Source: Mycolicibacterium aurum
GTDB taxonomy: Bacteria > Actinomycetota > Actinomycetes > Mycobacteriales > Mycobacteriaceae
Assembly (NCBI RefSeq): GCF_900637195.1
Contig: NZ_LR134356.1
Coordinates: 5,971,585 to 6,035,584 of the forward strand
Direction: 5' to 3'
DNA: 64,000 bases
In this document: piece by piece, positions 34,308 through 42,102 of the stretch
Layout: each line of letters opens with the position of its first letter
Position numbering within the stretch: the first letter of the stretch is position 1
Notes under the pieces: generated by a model
Database searches by the model: none
What the model saw: the letters and a program-made list of their open reading frames with translations, nothing else
Told to the model about the DNA's origin: nothing
Program-made: the position numbers and the translations under genes

Positions 34308-37172
34308 CTAGAGGACGACGTTGACCAGGCGGCCCGCCACGACGATGACCTTCTTCGGGGTCCTGCCTGCCATGAAGTCGACGACCTTCTCGTCGGCCAG
34401 GGCGGCTGCCTCCACCACGTCGGCCGGCGCGTCCGCGGCGACGGTGACACGTCCGCGCACCTTGCCGTTGACCTGCACCGGGTACTCGACGGTGTCCTCG
34501 ACGAGGAACCGTTCGTCGGCCAACGGGAACGGCCCGTGCGCCAGCGAGCCGTCGTGGCCCAACCGCCGCCACAGCTCCTCGGCCAGGTGCGGTGCCAGCG
34601 GTGCGACCATCAGCACCAGCGGCTCCAGCGCCGCTCTGGCCGTCACCGACTGCTTGGTCAGGTGGTTGGTGTACTCGATGAGCTTGGCCGCCGCGGTGTT
34701 GTTTCGCAGCGCGGCGTAGTCGTCGGCCGTCGCGGCGATGGTGCGGTGCAGCAGGCGTTCGGTCTCGTCGTCGAGGGCGGCGTGTTCGTTGACGCGGACC
34801 TCTCCCGTCTCCTCGTCCACCACCAGGCGCCACACCCGCTGCAGGAACCGGTAGGCGCCGACGACATCCTTGGTCGCCCACGGCCGCGACGCCTCCAGCG
34901 GGCCCATCGACATCTCGTAGACCCGCAACGTGTCGGCGCCGTAGTTGTCGCAGATCTCATCGGGGGACACCGAGTTCTTCAGGCTCTTGCCGATCTTGCC
35001 GAACTCCTGCTTCACCTCGGCATCGTGATAGAAGAACTTTCCGTCGCGCTCGACCACCTCGGCGGCGGGCACGTAGGAACCGCGCGCGTCGGTGTAGGCG
35101 AACGCCTGGATGTAGCCCTGGTTCACCAGCCGCCGGTACGGCTCCCTCGAGCTGACGTGGCCGAGGTCGAACAGCACCTTGTGCCAGAACCGCGAATACA
35201 GCAGATGCAGCACGGCATGCTCGACGCCGCCGACATACAGGTCGACGCCGCCGGGGTCCGACGGACCGTGTTCGTCCGGTCGCGGACCCATCCAGTACGC
35301 CTCATTCTCCTTGGCGCACATGGCTTCTTTGTTGTACGGGTCGGTGTAGCGCAGTTCGTACCAGGAGCTGCCGGCCCACTGCGGCATCACGTTGGTGTCG
35401 CGGGTGTAGGTCTTGAGCCCGTCGCCCAGATCCAACTCCACGTTCACCCAGTCGGTCACCTTCCCCAGCGGCGGCGACGGTTCACTGTCGGCGTCGTCGG
35501 GATCGAACGACACCGGCGAATAGTCCGGCACGTCCGGCAGTTCGACGGGCAGCAGGTCCTGGGGCAGCCCGTGGGCGCGGCCCTGCGCGTCGTAGACGAT
35601 CGGGAACGGCTCACCCCAGTAGCGCTGCCTCGCGAAGAGCCAATCCCTGAGCTTGTATTCGACGCGTGCCCGGCCGCGACCGTCTGCGGTCAGCCGCTCG
35701 GTCATCGCCTCCTTGGCGGCGCTCACGTCCAAGCCGTCGAGGAAGCCGGAGTTCACCAGGGGGCCGTCTCCGATGTACGCCTCCGTCGAGATATCGCCGC
35801 CGGCAACGACTTCCACGATCGGCAGGCCGAATTCCGTGGCGAAGTCCCAGTCCCGCTGGTCGCCGCCGGGCACCGCCATGATGGCGCCGGTGCCGTAGCC
35901 GGCCAGCACGTAGTCGGCGATGAACACCGGAACCTGATGACCGTTCGCGGGATTCGTCGCGTAGGCCCCGAGGAACACCCCGGTCTTGGACTTGTTCTCC
36001 TGCCGCTCCAGATCCGACTTCGCCGCAATCGCGGAACGGTAGGCCCGGACCGCGTCGACAGGGGTCGCGGCGCCGTAGGTCCACCGCTGATCCACGTCCG
36101 CGGGCCACGCGTCGGCGACCAGGCGGTCGACCAGGTCATGCTCCGGCGCCAGCACCATGTAGGTCGCACCGAACAGCGTGTCCGGACGCGTGGTGAACAC
36201 CTCGATGTCGCCGGCGTCGGTGGCGAACTGGACCGACGCACCGGTGGAGCGGCCGATCCAGTTGCGTTGCATGGCCTTGACCTTGTCCGGCCAGTCCAGC
36301 ACGTCGAGATCCTCGAGCAGTCGGTCGGAGTACGCGGTGATCCGCATCATCCACTGCCGCAACCGTTTCCGGAACACCGGGAAGTTGCCGCGCTCACTGC
36401 GGCCGTCGGAGGTGACCTCCTCGTTGGCCAAGACCGTGCCCAGGCCGGGGCACCAGTTCACCACCGAGTCGGCCAGATAGACCAGGCGGTGGGAGTCGAT
36501 GACGTCGGCACGGGCGTCCGCGTCGAGATCCGCCCAGGCGCGCCCGTCACCAACGGTGCGGGTGCCGGCCTCGAACTCGGCGATCAGGTCCGCGATGGGC
36601 CTGGCCTTGTTCTGCGACGTGTCGAACCACGCGTTGAAGATCTGCAGAAAGATCCACTGGGTCCACTTGTAGTAGTCCACATCGGTGGTGGAGAAGCTGC
36701 GACGCGCGTCGTGCCCGAGGCCCAGCCGGCCCAGCTGCCGCCGGAAATTGACGATGTTGGCCTCGGTCCGGGTGCGCGGATGCGTGCCGGTCTGGATCGC
36801 GTACTGCTCGGCGGGTAGTCCGAATGCGTCGAAACCCAAAGCGTGCAACACGTTACGCCCGGTCATCCGGTAGTACCTGGCGTAGACATCGGTCGCGATG
36901 TAGCCCAGCGGATGTCCGACGTGCAGACCCTCACCCGACGGGTAGGGGAACATGTCCTGGACGAACATCTTGTCCGCGGGCACCGTGCTGCCATCCGTAG
37001 GTGCCAGAGATCCGACGGGGTTGGCGACGTCGAACGTCCCGTCCTGTGTCCACTGCTGCTGCCATGCACGTTCGATCTCGCCGGCGAGTTCCGCGGTGTA
37101 GCGGTGCCGGGGCGAGTCGTCTGCGCGCGGGGTCTCGGTCAACCCAGCAGTTCCGGTCGGCGTTTCAGTCAC
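34308..37172 (-). CDS. leuS: leucyl-tRNA synthetase
   Basis: LeuS charges tRNA-Leu. The 954-residue class I synthetase has HVGH (84-87) for the HIGH motif and KIGKS in FGKIGKSLKNSV for the KMSKS loop, where the second and third positions differ from the textbook form. A CP1 editing domain lies between them, and an anticodon-binding domain and C-terminal end follow (VNGKVRGRV). The start is GTG (MTETPTGTAG). TACCCT on the minus strand (37179-37184) is 6 nt away, so the mRNA may be leaderless. Confidence 0.98.
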   Translation of the reverse strand: MTETPTGTAGLTETPRADDSPRHRYTAELAGEIERAWQQQWTQDGTFDVANPVGSLAPTDGSTVPADKMFVQDMFPYPSGEGLHVGHPLGYIATDVYARYYRMTGRNVLHALGFDAFGLPAEQYAIQTGTHPRTRTEANIVNFRRQLGRLGLGHDARRSFSTTDVDYYKWTQWIFLQIFNAWFDTSQNKARPIADLIAEFEAGTRTVGDGRAWADLDADARADVIDSHRLVYLADSVVNWCPGLGTVLANEEVTSDGRSERGNFPVFRKRLRQWMMRITAYSDRLLEDLDVLDWPDKVKAMQRNWIGRSTGASVQFATDAGDIEVFTTRPDTLFGATYMVLAPEHDLVDRLVADAWPADVDQRWTYGAATPVDAVRAYRSAIAAKSDLERQENKSKTGVFLGAYATNPANGHQVPVFIADYVLAGYGTGAIMAVPGGDQRDWDFATEFGLPIVEVVAGGDISTEAYIGDGPLVNSGFLDGLDVSAAKEAMTERLTADGRGRARVEYKLRDWLFARQRYWGEPFPIVYDAQGRAHGLPQDLLPVELPDVPDYSPVSFDPDDADSEPSPPLGKVTDWVNVELDLGDGLKTYTRDTNVMPQWAGSSWYELRYTDPYNKEAMCAKENEAYWMGPRPDEHGPSDPGGVDLYVGGVEHAVLHLLYSRFWHKVLFDLGHVSSREPYRRLVNQGYIQAFAYTDARGSYVPAAEVVERDGKFFYHDAEVKQEFGKIGKSLKNSVSPDEICDNYGADTLRVYEMSMGPLEASRPWATKDVVGAYRFLQRVWRLVVDEETGEVRVNEHAALDDETERLLHRTIAATADDYAALRNNTAAAKLIEYTNHLTKQSVTARAALEPLVLMVAPLAPHLAEELWRRLGHDGSLAHGPFPLADERFLVEDTVEYPVQVNGKVRGRVTVAADAPADVVEAAALADEKVVDFMAGRTPKKVIVVAGRLVNVVL

Positions 37173-37178
37173 GCCACC

Positions 37179-37184
37179 AGGGTA
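37179..37184 (-). promoter_or_regulatory. -10 element (TACCCT) of leuS
   Basis: On the minus strand TACCCT ends 6 nt before the leuS GTG, consistent with a leaderless mRNA. Confidence 0.45.
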
Positions 37185-37357
37185 TAAGCACTTCCCTCTG
37201 CACTTTCGCGGCCACGGGTTGGTCTCGGTTCCGTTGCGGATGCATCAGGGGTTGGTTCCAGGTCGGTCCCAGCCCTGGTTACCGCGTCACGCACGTGGAT
37301 ACATTCGTCGCCTGACACGTCGGGACCTGGTCGGGAAGGAACGGAGGACTTCGGTCG

Positions 37358-38314
37358 ATGAGCGAAATCGCGCGCCGCTGGCGGATATTGGCCGGTGGCA
37401 TCGGAGTCACCGCAGCCGGTATCGCCGGTGTGATCGGTGTCGCCGCGAGCACGGCTTCGGCTCAGCCCGCGATCCCGCAGCCGACGCTGCCCGCGCCCGC
37501 AACTGTGACGCAGACCGTCACCGTGGCCCCCAATGCCGCTGCCGCGCCCATCGGACAGACCGGTGTGACGGCGGCCACTGCCGGCCCCGCTGCCATCCCC
37601 GCCGCCGCCGGCGCACCGGCCGTCCAGCCGGTCGCCCCGGCTCAACCCGTGGCGACGATCGCCCCCGCCACCTCGGGCACGCTGGCCGAGTTCTTCGCAT
37701 CCAAGGGCGTCAGCATGGAGCCCCAGTCCAGCCGCGACTTCCGCGCCCTGAACATCGTGCTGCCCAAGCCACGCGGATGGGAGCACATCCCGGATCCGAA
37801 CGTGCCCGACGCGTTCGCCGTGCTCGCCGACCGTGTCGGCGGCAACGGCCTGTACTCCTCGAACGCACAGGTTGTCGTCTACAAGCTGGTCGGCCAGTTC
37901 GATCCGAAGGAAGCGATCAGCCACGGCTTCATCGACAGCCAGAAGCTGCCGGCCTGGCGGTCCACCGACGCCTCGCTGGCCGACTTCGGCGGGATGCCGT
38001 CGTCGCTGATCGAAGGCACCTACCGCGAGAACAACATGACGTTGAACACGTCCCGGCGGCACGTCATCGCCACCGTCGGGCCTGACAGCTACCTGGTGTC
38101 GCTGTCGGTGAACACGAGCGTGGACCAGGTCGTCGCCGCGGCCGGCGCCACCGACGCGATCGTCAACGGCTTCAAGGTCAGCGTCCCCGGCCCCGCCGCC
38201 CCCGCGGCGCCGCTTCCCGGCACGCCCCCACTGCCGCTGCCCGCTGCGGCCCCCCAAGCTCCCGGCGTCCCCGCTCTGGCACCCCCGCCACAGCTGTTGG
38301 GATTGCAGGGATAA
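37358..38314 (+). CDS. secreted proline-rich antigen, Mtc28/LpqN family
   Basis: The 318-residue protein has a signal peptide (about 1-35: ILAGGIGVTAAGIAGVIGVA ending ASA), an Ala/Pro-rich stretch (36-110), and a folded domain (about 108-268) of the LpqN/Mtc28 family (FRALNIVLPKPRGWEHIPDP, MTLNTSRRHVIATVG). A second Pro/Ala-rich tail closes it. It is next to leuS, as Rv0040c (the 28-kDa antigen) is in M. tuberculosis. It is exported to the cell wall or outside; the molecular role is unknown. A GGAGG ribosome site precedes the ATG, and a terminator follows the stop. Confidence 0.9.
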   Translation: MSEIARRWRILAGGIGVTAAGIAGVIGVAASTASAQPAIPQPTLPAPATVTQTVTVAPNAAAAPIGQTGVTAATAGPAAIPAAAGAPAVQPVAPAQPVATIAPATSGTLAEFFASKGVSMEPQSSRDFRALNIVLPKPRGWEHIPDPNVPDAFAVLADRVGGNGLYSSNAQVVVYKLVGQFDPKEAISHGFIDSQKLPAWRSTDASLADFGGMPSSLIEGTYRENNMTLNTSRRHVIATVGPDSYLVSLSVNTSVDQVVAAAGATDAIVNGFKVSVPGPAAPAAPLPGTPPLPLPAAAPQAPGVPALAPPPQLLGLQG

Positions 38315-38320
38315 CGACGT

Positions 38321-38354
38321 CGTCCCCCGGGCGAAGCCTGGCGCCCGGGGGACG
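38321..38354 (+). terminator. hairpin after the Mtc28-like gene
   Basis: CGTCCCCCGGGCG pairs perfectly over 13 bp with CGCCCGGGGGACG around an 8-nt loop. It begins 7 nt after the stop and ends 20 bp before the next -10 element. There is no T-tract. Confidence 0.8.
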
Positions 38355-38374
38355 GCGGCCTAACCGGCAGACCG

Positions 38375-38380
38375 TATTCT
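38375..38380 (+). promoter_or_regulatory. -10 element (TATTCT) of a leaderless start
   Basis: TATTCT ends 7 nt before the ATG at 38388, just after the preceding gene's terminator. Confidence 0.6.
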
Positions 38381-38387
38381 CAAGGCC

Positions 38388-38756
38388 ATGCTGGTACCCG
38401 CCCTCGTGTGTCTGATCGCGGCCGCCGTGACCGCCGCGCTGGGTGTGTGGTCATTGACACGCAGGCCGTCCGCCGACTTCGTGCAGCAGGTCCTGCGTGC
38501 GGTGGCGCCCACTCAGCTGGCCGCCGCGGTGATGCTGGGCGCGGGTGGGGTGGTCGCGTTGTCGGTCGCCCCGACCACCGCGCTGGTGGTCCTCGTCGTG
38601 AGCGTGGCCGGAGCCGTCGGCACCGTTGCCGCGGGCTGCTGGCAGAGCGCGAAAGCCGTCACCCGGGAGAACGCGCGGCAGGCCGCGAGCAGTGGCAGCT
38701 GCGGCAGTGGCAGCGGGAGCGCGTGCGGGACGTGCACGCTGTCCTGCGGACGCTAG
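38388..38756 (+). CDS. small membrane protein (Rv0039c-like)
   Basis: The 122-residue protein has three hydrophobic segments (about 3-24, 41-61 and 62-84) and a C-terminal tail rich in Ser, Gly and Cys (GSCGSGSGSACGTCTLSCGR) with four cysteines, which might bind a metal. The position matches Rv0039c. The function is not known. It converges on the AlgH/YqgE gene with 12 bp between stops. Confidence 0.75.
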   Translation: MLVPALVCLIAAAVTAALGVWSLTRRPSADFVQQVLRAVAPTQLAAAVMLGAGGVVALSVAPTTALVVLVVSVAGAVGTVAAGCWQSAKAVTRENARQAASSGSCGSGSGSACGTCTLSCGR

Positions 38757-38768
38757 CCGGGAATCCCG

Positions 38769-39383
38769 CTAATTGCGGCTGAGGTCGATCGGGTGGGTGG
38801 CCATCAGCGACAGCGGCATCGGCTGCCGGCGTAACACCCGGCCCCACAGGTCCACCTTGGGCTCTGACAGCACGTCAGTGGGCAACGCGGACAACACGAT
38901 CCAGTCGTCACGCTCGATCTCGCCCTCAAGCTGACCGATGGTCCAACCCGAATAGCCGGCGAAAATCCGCACGCCCTCGATCATCGGTGCGATCGAATCA
39001 GGGTCGGCGTCCAGGTCGACCATCACCACCCGGCCCTGCACGTGCCGCAGGCCCGCGACACCGCCGGGGTCGATGCCCGCCCGCAGCGTCGCCAGACATA
39101 GTGCAGCATCACGCTTGACCGGGCCGCCGATGTACATGGTCTTGGGCTTGGTGGCCAGCTTCGCCCACTGCGGCAGCACGTTGTACACCGCGGTCTCACT
39201 GGCCCGGTTGAGCACCACGCCGAGGGTTCCGCCGTCGTTGTGTTCGACGACGTAGATGACGCTGCGCCGAAACGTCGGCTCGAGCAGATCGGTGTTGGCG
39301 AGAAGCAACGTGCCTGCACGCACCCGGGGAGCGGCGGGCGCGGCCCTGTCCTGGTAATCCTCCGGATCCTCGGACTGCGCCAT
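38769..39383 (-). CDS. YqgE/AlgH family protein
   Basis: The 204-residue protein belongs to the UPF0301 (YqgE/AlgH) family: GTLLLANTDLLEPTFRRSVI, DGGTLGVVLNRA, GGPVKRDAALCL, IFAGYSGWTIGQLEGEI. The family is widespread and has no settled biochemical role. It corresponds to Rv0038. It is divergent from the MFS gene, with about 136 bp between the starts. Confidence 0.94.
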   Translation of the reverse strand: MAQSEDPEDYQDRAAPAAPRVRAGTLLLANTDLLEPTFRRSVIYVVEHNDGGTLGVVLNRASETAVYNVLPQWAKLATKPKTMYIGGPVKRDAALCLATLRAGIDPGGVAGLRHVQGRVVMVDLDADPDSIAPMIEGVRIFAGYSGWTIGQLEGEIERDDWIVLSALPTDVLSEPKVDLWGRVLRRQPMPLSLMATHPIDLSRN

Positions 39384-39519
39384 CGGACCATCATGTCACC
39401 AGGACTGCTGGATCGTGGCGAACAAGCACGCCGCTGTTGGATATTTGTACTGTGGGGCGGGTCCCCAGACACCCGCACTTCGCACCCGAACTTCCCACCC
39501 GCCCCAGGACGTGACATCC

Positions 39520-40803
39520 GTGCCCGACGACCGCGTACCCCGTACGTTGTTGCGTTCGGTGCAGGCGCTACCCGATTTCCGCAGACTCCTCGAACTGCGG
39601 GCGGTCAGCCAGTTCGCCGACGGCCTGTTCCAGGCCGGTCTTGCCGGTGCGATCCTGTTCAACCCGGAACGCGAAGCGACGCCGGGCGCCATCGCCGCCG
39701 CGTTCGCCGTGCTGTTCCTGCCGTACTCGCTGCTCGGTCCGTTCGCGGGAGCTCTGCTGGACCGCTGGGACCGGCGGCTGGTGCTCGTCGGGGCCAACAG
39801 CGGCCGGCTGCTGGTGGTGATCGCGGTCGGCACGCTGCTGGCCTTCGGGGTGGGCGACATACCAATCCTGTTGAGCGCGTTGATCGCCAACGGCTTCACC
39901 CGCTTCGTCTCATCCGGATTGTCGGCCGCGCTTCCGCATGTCGTGCCGCGCGCGCAGGTGATCGCGATGAACTCCGTGGCCACCGCCACCGGTTCGATCG
40001 CGGCGTTCGCCGGCGCCATCTTCATGCTGCTGCCGCGGTGGCTGTGGGGCGCCGGTGACTCCGGCTCGGCCACCACCATCTTCCTGGTGACGGTGCCCGT
40101 CGCGGCGGCCTTGCTGTTCTCGATGCGGTTCCGGCCCCGACTGCTGGGCCCCGACGACAGCGCCCGCGCCATCCACGGCTCCGTCGTCTACGCGGTGGCC
40201 ACCGGATGGTTGCACGGCGCACGAACCGCGCTGGCGATCCCGACGGTCTCCGCCACGCTGGCCGGACTGGCCGCGCACCGCATGGTGTTCGGCATCAACA
40301 CACTGCTGGTGCTGGTGATGGTGCGCCACACCGAAGCGGCAACGGTGGCCGGATTCGGTACGACCGTGCTGTTCGTCTCCGCGGGCGGTGCCGGGCAGTT
40401 CCTGGCGACCGTCCTGACGCCGGTCGCGGTGAAACGCTGGGGCCGCTACGCCACGCCCAACGCCGCGCTGGCATTCGCGGCCGTGGTGCAGCTGTGCGGG
40501 GCGACCCTTCACCTCCCGGTCATGATCGTGTGCGGATTCCTGCTCGGCGCCGCGGGTCAGGTGGTCAAGCTGTGCGCCGACACCGCGATGCAGATGGACG
40601 TCGACGACGCGCTGCGCGGACACCTCTTCACGGTGCAGGACTCGCTGTTCTGGATGGCGTTCATCCTGGCGATCTCCGGGGCGGCGGTCGTCATTCCGTC
40701 GGACGGCCACGCCCCCCTGCTCGCCCTCGCAGGCACCGGTCTCTACCTGGCGGGGCTGGCCGTGCACGCCGGCGTCGGTCGGCGGGGCCGCCCGCGCGGA
40801 TAA
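39520..40803 (+). CDS. MFS transporter (Rv0037c-like)
   Basis: The protein has 427 residues from GTG 39520 and about twelve membrane segments. The loop between the second and third segments carries the MFS pattern GALLDRWDRRLVL, equivalent to GxLaDrxGrr. A cytoplasmic N-terminus with VPRTLLRSVQALPDFRRL is typical of this subgroup. An AGGA ribosome site 10 nt upstream favours 39520; GTG at 39511 is also in frame. The substrate is unknown. The TAA stop forms part of the next gene's -10 element. Confidence 0.88.
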   Translation: MPDDRVPRTLLRSVQALPDFRRLLELRAVSQFADGLFQAGLAGAILFNPEREATPGAIAAAFAVLFLPYSLLGPFAGALLDRWDRRLVLVGANSGRLLVVIAVGTLLAFGVGDIPILLSALIANGFTRFVSSGLSAALPHVVPRAQVIAMNSVATATGSIAAFAGAIFMLLPRWLWGAGDSGSATTIFLVTVPVAAALLFSMRFRPRLLGPDDSARAIHGSVVYAVATGWLHGARTALAIPTVSATLAGLAAHRMVFGINTLLVLVMVRHTEAATVAGFGTTVLFVSAGGAGQFLATVLTPVAVKRWGRYATPNAALAFAAVVQLCGATLHLPVMIVCGFLLGAAGQVVKLCADTAMQMDVDDALRGHLFTVQDSLFWMAFILAISGAAVVIPSDGHAPLLALAGTGLYLAGLAVHAGVGRRGRPRG

Positions 40804-40806
40804 GGT
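40801..40806 (+). promoter_or_regulatory. -10 element (TAAGGT) overlapping a stop codon
   Basis: TAAGGT begins with the TAA stop of the MFS gene and ends 7 nt before the ATG at 40814. Confidence 0.5.
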
Positions 40807-40813
40807 GGGCGCC

Positions 40814-41590
40814 ATGGCCGGAGCAGCCCCGATGGTCGCCGATCTGCGCGCCGAGAGCGACGATCTCGATGCGCTGGTGGCTGCCCTCCCACCCGAGCAG
40901 TGGGCGCTGGACACCCCCGCCGCCGGCTGGACCGTCGCCCACCAGATCGCGCACCTGCTGTGGACCGACAGGGTCGCGTTGACATCGGTGACCGACGAGG
41001 CGGGTTTCGCCGAGATCCTGGGGACGGCGGCGCAGAACCCCACCGGCTTCGTCGACGCCGGCGCCGAGGAGCTGGCGCTGGTGCCGCCCGGCGAGTTACT
41101 CGCCGACTGGCGCGCCACCCGGGGCGCTCTGCACGAGGCGTTGCTCACCGTGGCCGACGGGCGCAAGCTGCCGTGGTTCGGCCCGCCGATGAGCGCGCCG
41201 TCGATGGCTACCGCCCGGCTGATGGAGACGTGGGCGCACGGGCTCGACGTCGCCGACGCGCTCGGGGTGCAGCGGGCGCCGACGGCGCGACTGCGCTCGA
41301 TCGCCCACATCGGCGTCCGCACGCGGGATTTCGCGTACTCCGTCCACGGGCTCACCCCGCCGGCGGAGCCGTTCCACGTGAAACTTTGCGCCCCGGATGG
41401 TTCCGAGTGGACGTGGGGTCCCGAAGATGCCGCCCAGCGTGTCACCGGCTCGGCCGAAGACTTCTGCATGCTCGTCACGCAGCGCCGGGCACGTGCGCTG
41501 CTCGACGTCGTCGCGGTCGGACCCGACGCCGAGCAGTGGCTGACGATCGCGCAGGCCTTCGCCGGACCCCCTGGGCCCGGCCGGGGGTAA
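40814..41590 (+). CDS. DinB-like metal-binding protein, TIGR03084 family
   Basis: The 258-residue protein belongs to the DinB/maleylpyruvate-isomerase-like superfamily of four-helix bundles, whose members often use mycothiol and zinc. Candidate metal ligands are His in WTVAHQIAHLLW (about 42-50) and His in METWAHGLDVADAL (about 139-152). It matches Rv0036c. A parS-like sequence lies within the gene at 41371-41384. It converges on the calcium-repeat gene, with 5 bp between stops. Confidence 0.85.
   Translation: MAGAAPMVADLRAESDDLDALVAALPPEQWALDTPAAGWTVAHQIAHLLWTDRVALTSVTDEAGFAEILGTAAQNPTGFVDAGAEELALVPPGELLADWRATRGALHEALLTVADGRKLPWFGPPMSAPSMATARLMETWAHGLDVADALGVQRAPTARLRSIAHIGVRTRDFAYSVHGLTPPAEPFHVKLCAPDGSEWTWGPEDAAQRVTGSAEDFCMLVTQRRARALLDVVAVGPDAEQWLTIAQAFAGPPGPGRG
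41371..41384. other. parS-like site (third)
   Basis: GTTCCACGTGAAAC differs by one base from the perfect palindrome GTTTCACGTGAAAC and equals the core of the parS form known from other bacteria. It lies inside the TIGR03084-family gene (coding PFHVKL), about 22 kb left of dnaA. ParB probably loads here as well. Confidence 0.7.
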
Positions 41591-41595
41591 CCGCG

Positions 41596-42096
41596 TCAGA
41601 GGTATTCGGCAGCGTCGGCGGCACCGTCCCCGTCCGCGTCGGTGAGCCGGACATCCCAGCGACCGTCCCCGTCGGTGTCGACCCACGCCTGTCCCAGCCC
41701 GAAGGCACGCTCGGCCGTACCGTTGCCGTCCACGTCGGCCAGCCGCTCCGGGGTTCCGTCACCGTCGAGGTCGGCGGGTCCGGTCGACGCGGGATGCTCC
41801 ACGCCGTCGAGCCCGAACCAGCGCAGCGCCACCCCGGTGCGATCTGCCGCGACAGCCCACGTGCCGGTGCCGTCGTCGGTGAAAGAGGCCTCCGGAATCC
41901 CGTCGCCGTCCAGATCCAGTATCGCCTGATCGGCGATGCCGTCGTCATCCAGGTCGACCATCAGGTCATCGAGCAGCCCGTCACCGTCCGCGTCGAGACC
42001 GGCGGCGTCGAGCAGACCGTCACCGTCGAAGTCGGTGTCGGCGCCGACGGTCCACATGGTGGCAGACCCGTCAGGGTCACCCAGGCAGTACTCCAC
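41596..42096 (-). CDS. calcium-binding repeat protein (Rv3906c-like)
   Basis: The 166-residue protein carries about eight copies of an Asp-rich loop such as DTDFDGDGLLDA, DADGDGLLDD, DLDGDGIPEA and DTDGDGRWDV, the DxDGDG pattern of calcium-binding dockerin- or thrombospondin-3-like repeats. A middle segment (ASFTDDGTGTWAVAADRTGV) is unlike the repeats. No signal peptide or membrane segment is seen, which is odd for such a protein. The GTG start (MEYCLGDPDGS) lies 6 bp after the stop of the tRNA nucleotidyltransferase gene. Relatives were once labelled pullulanase-like on weak grounds. Confidence 0.82.
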   Translation of the reverse strand: MEYCLGDPDGSATMWTVGADTDFDGDGLLDAAGLDADGDGLLDDLMVDLDDDGIADQAILDLDGDGIPEASFTDDGTGTWAVAADRTGVALRWFGLDGVEHPASTGPADLDGDGTPERLADVDGNGTAERAFGLGQAWVDTDGDGRWDVRLTDADGDGAADAAEYL

Positions 42097-42102
42097 ACAT
42101 GA

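Noticed and set aside
34536..36818. Open frame of 760 codons on the plus strand opposite leuS
   Set aside because: It is an antisense shadow from high GC at third positions; leuS fits its family over the whole length.
39910..41478. Minus-strand frame of 522 codons opposite the MFS and DinB-like genes
   Set aside because: Ser/Arg/Ala-rich without motifs; both plus-strand genes have recognisable families.
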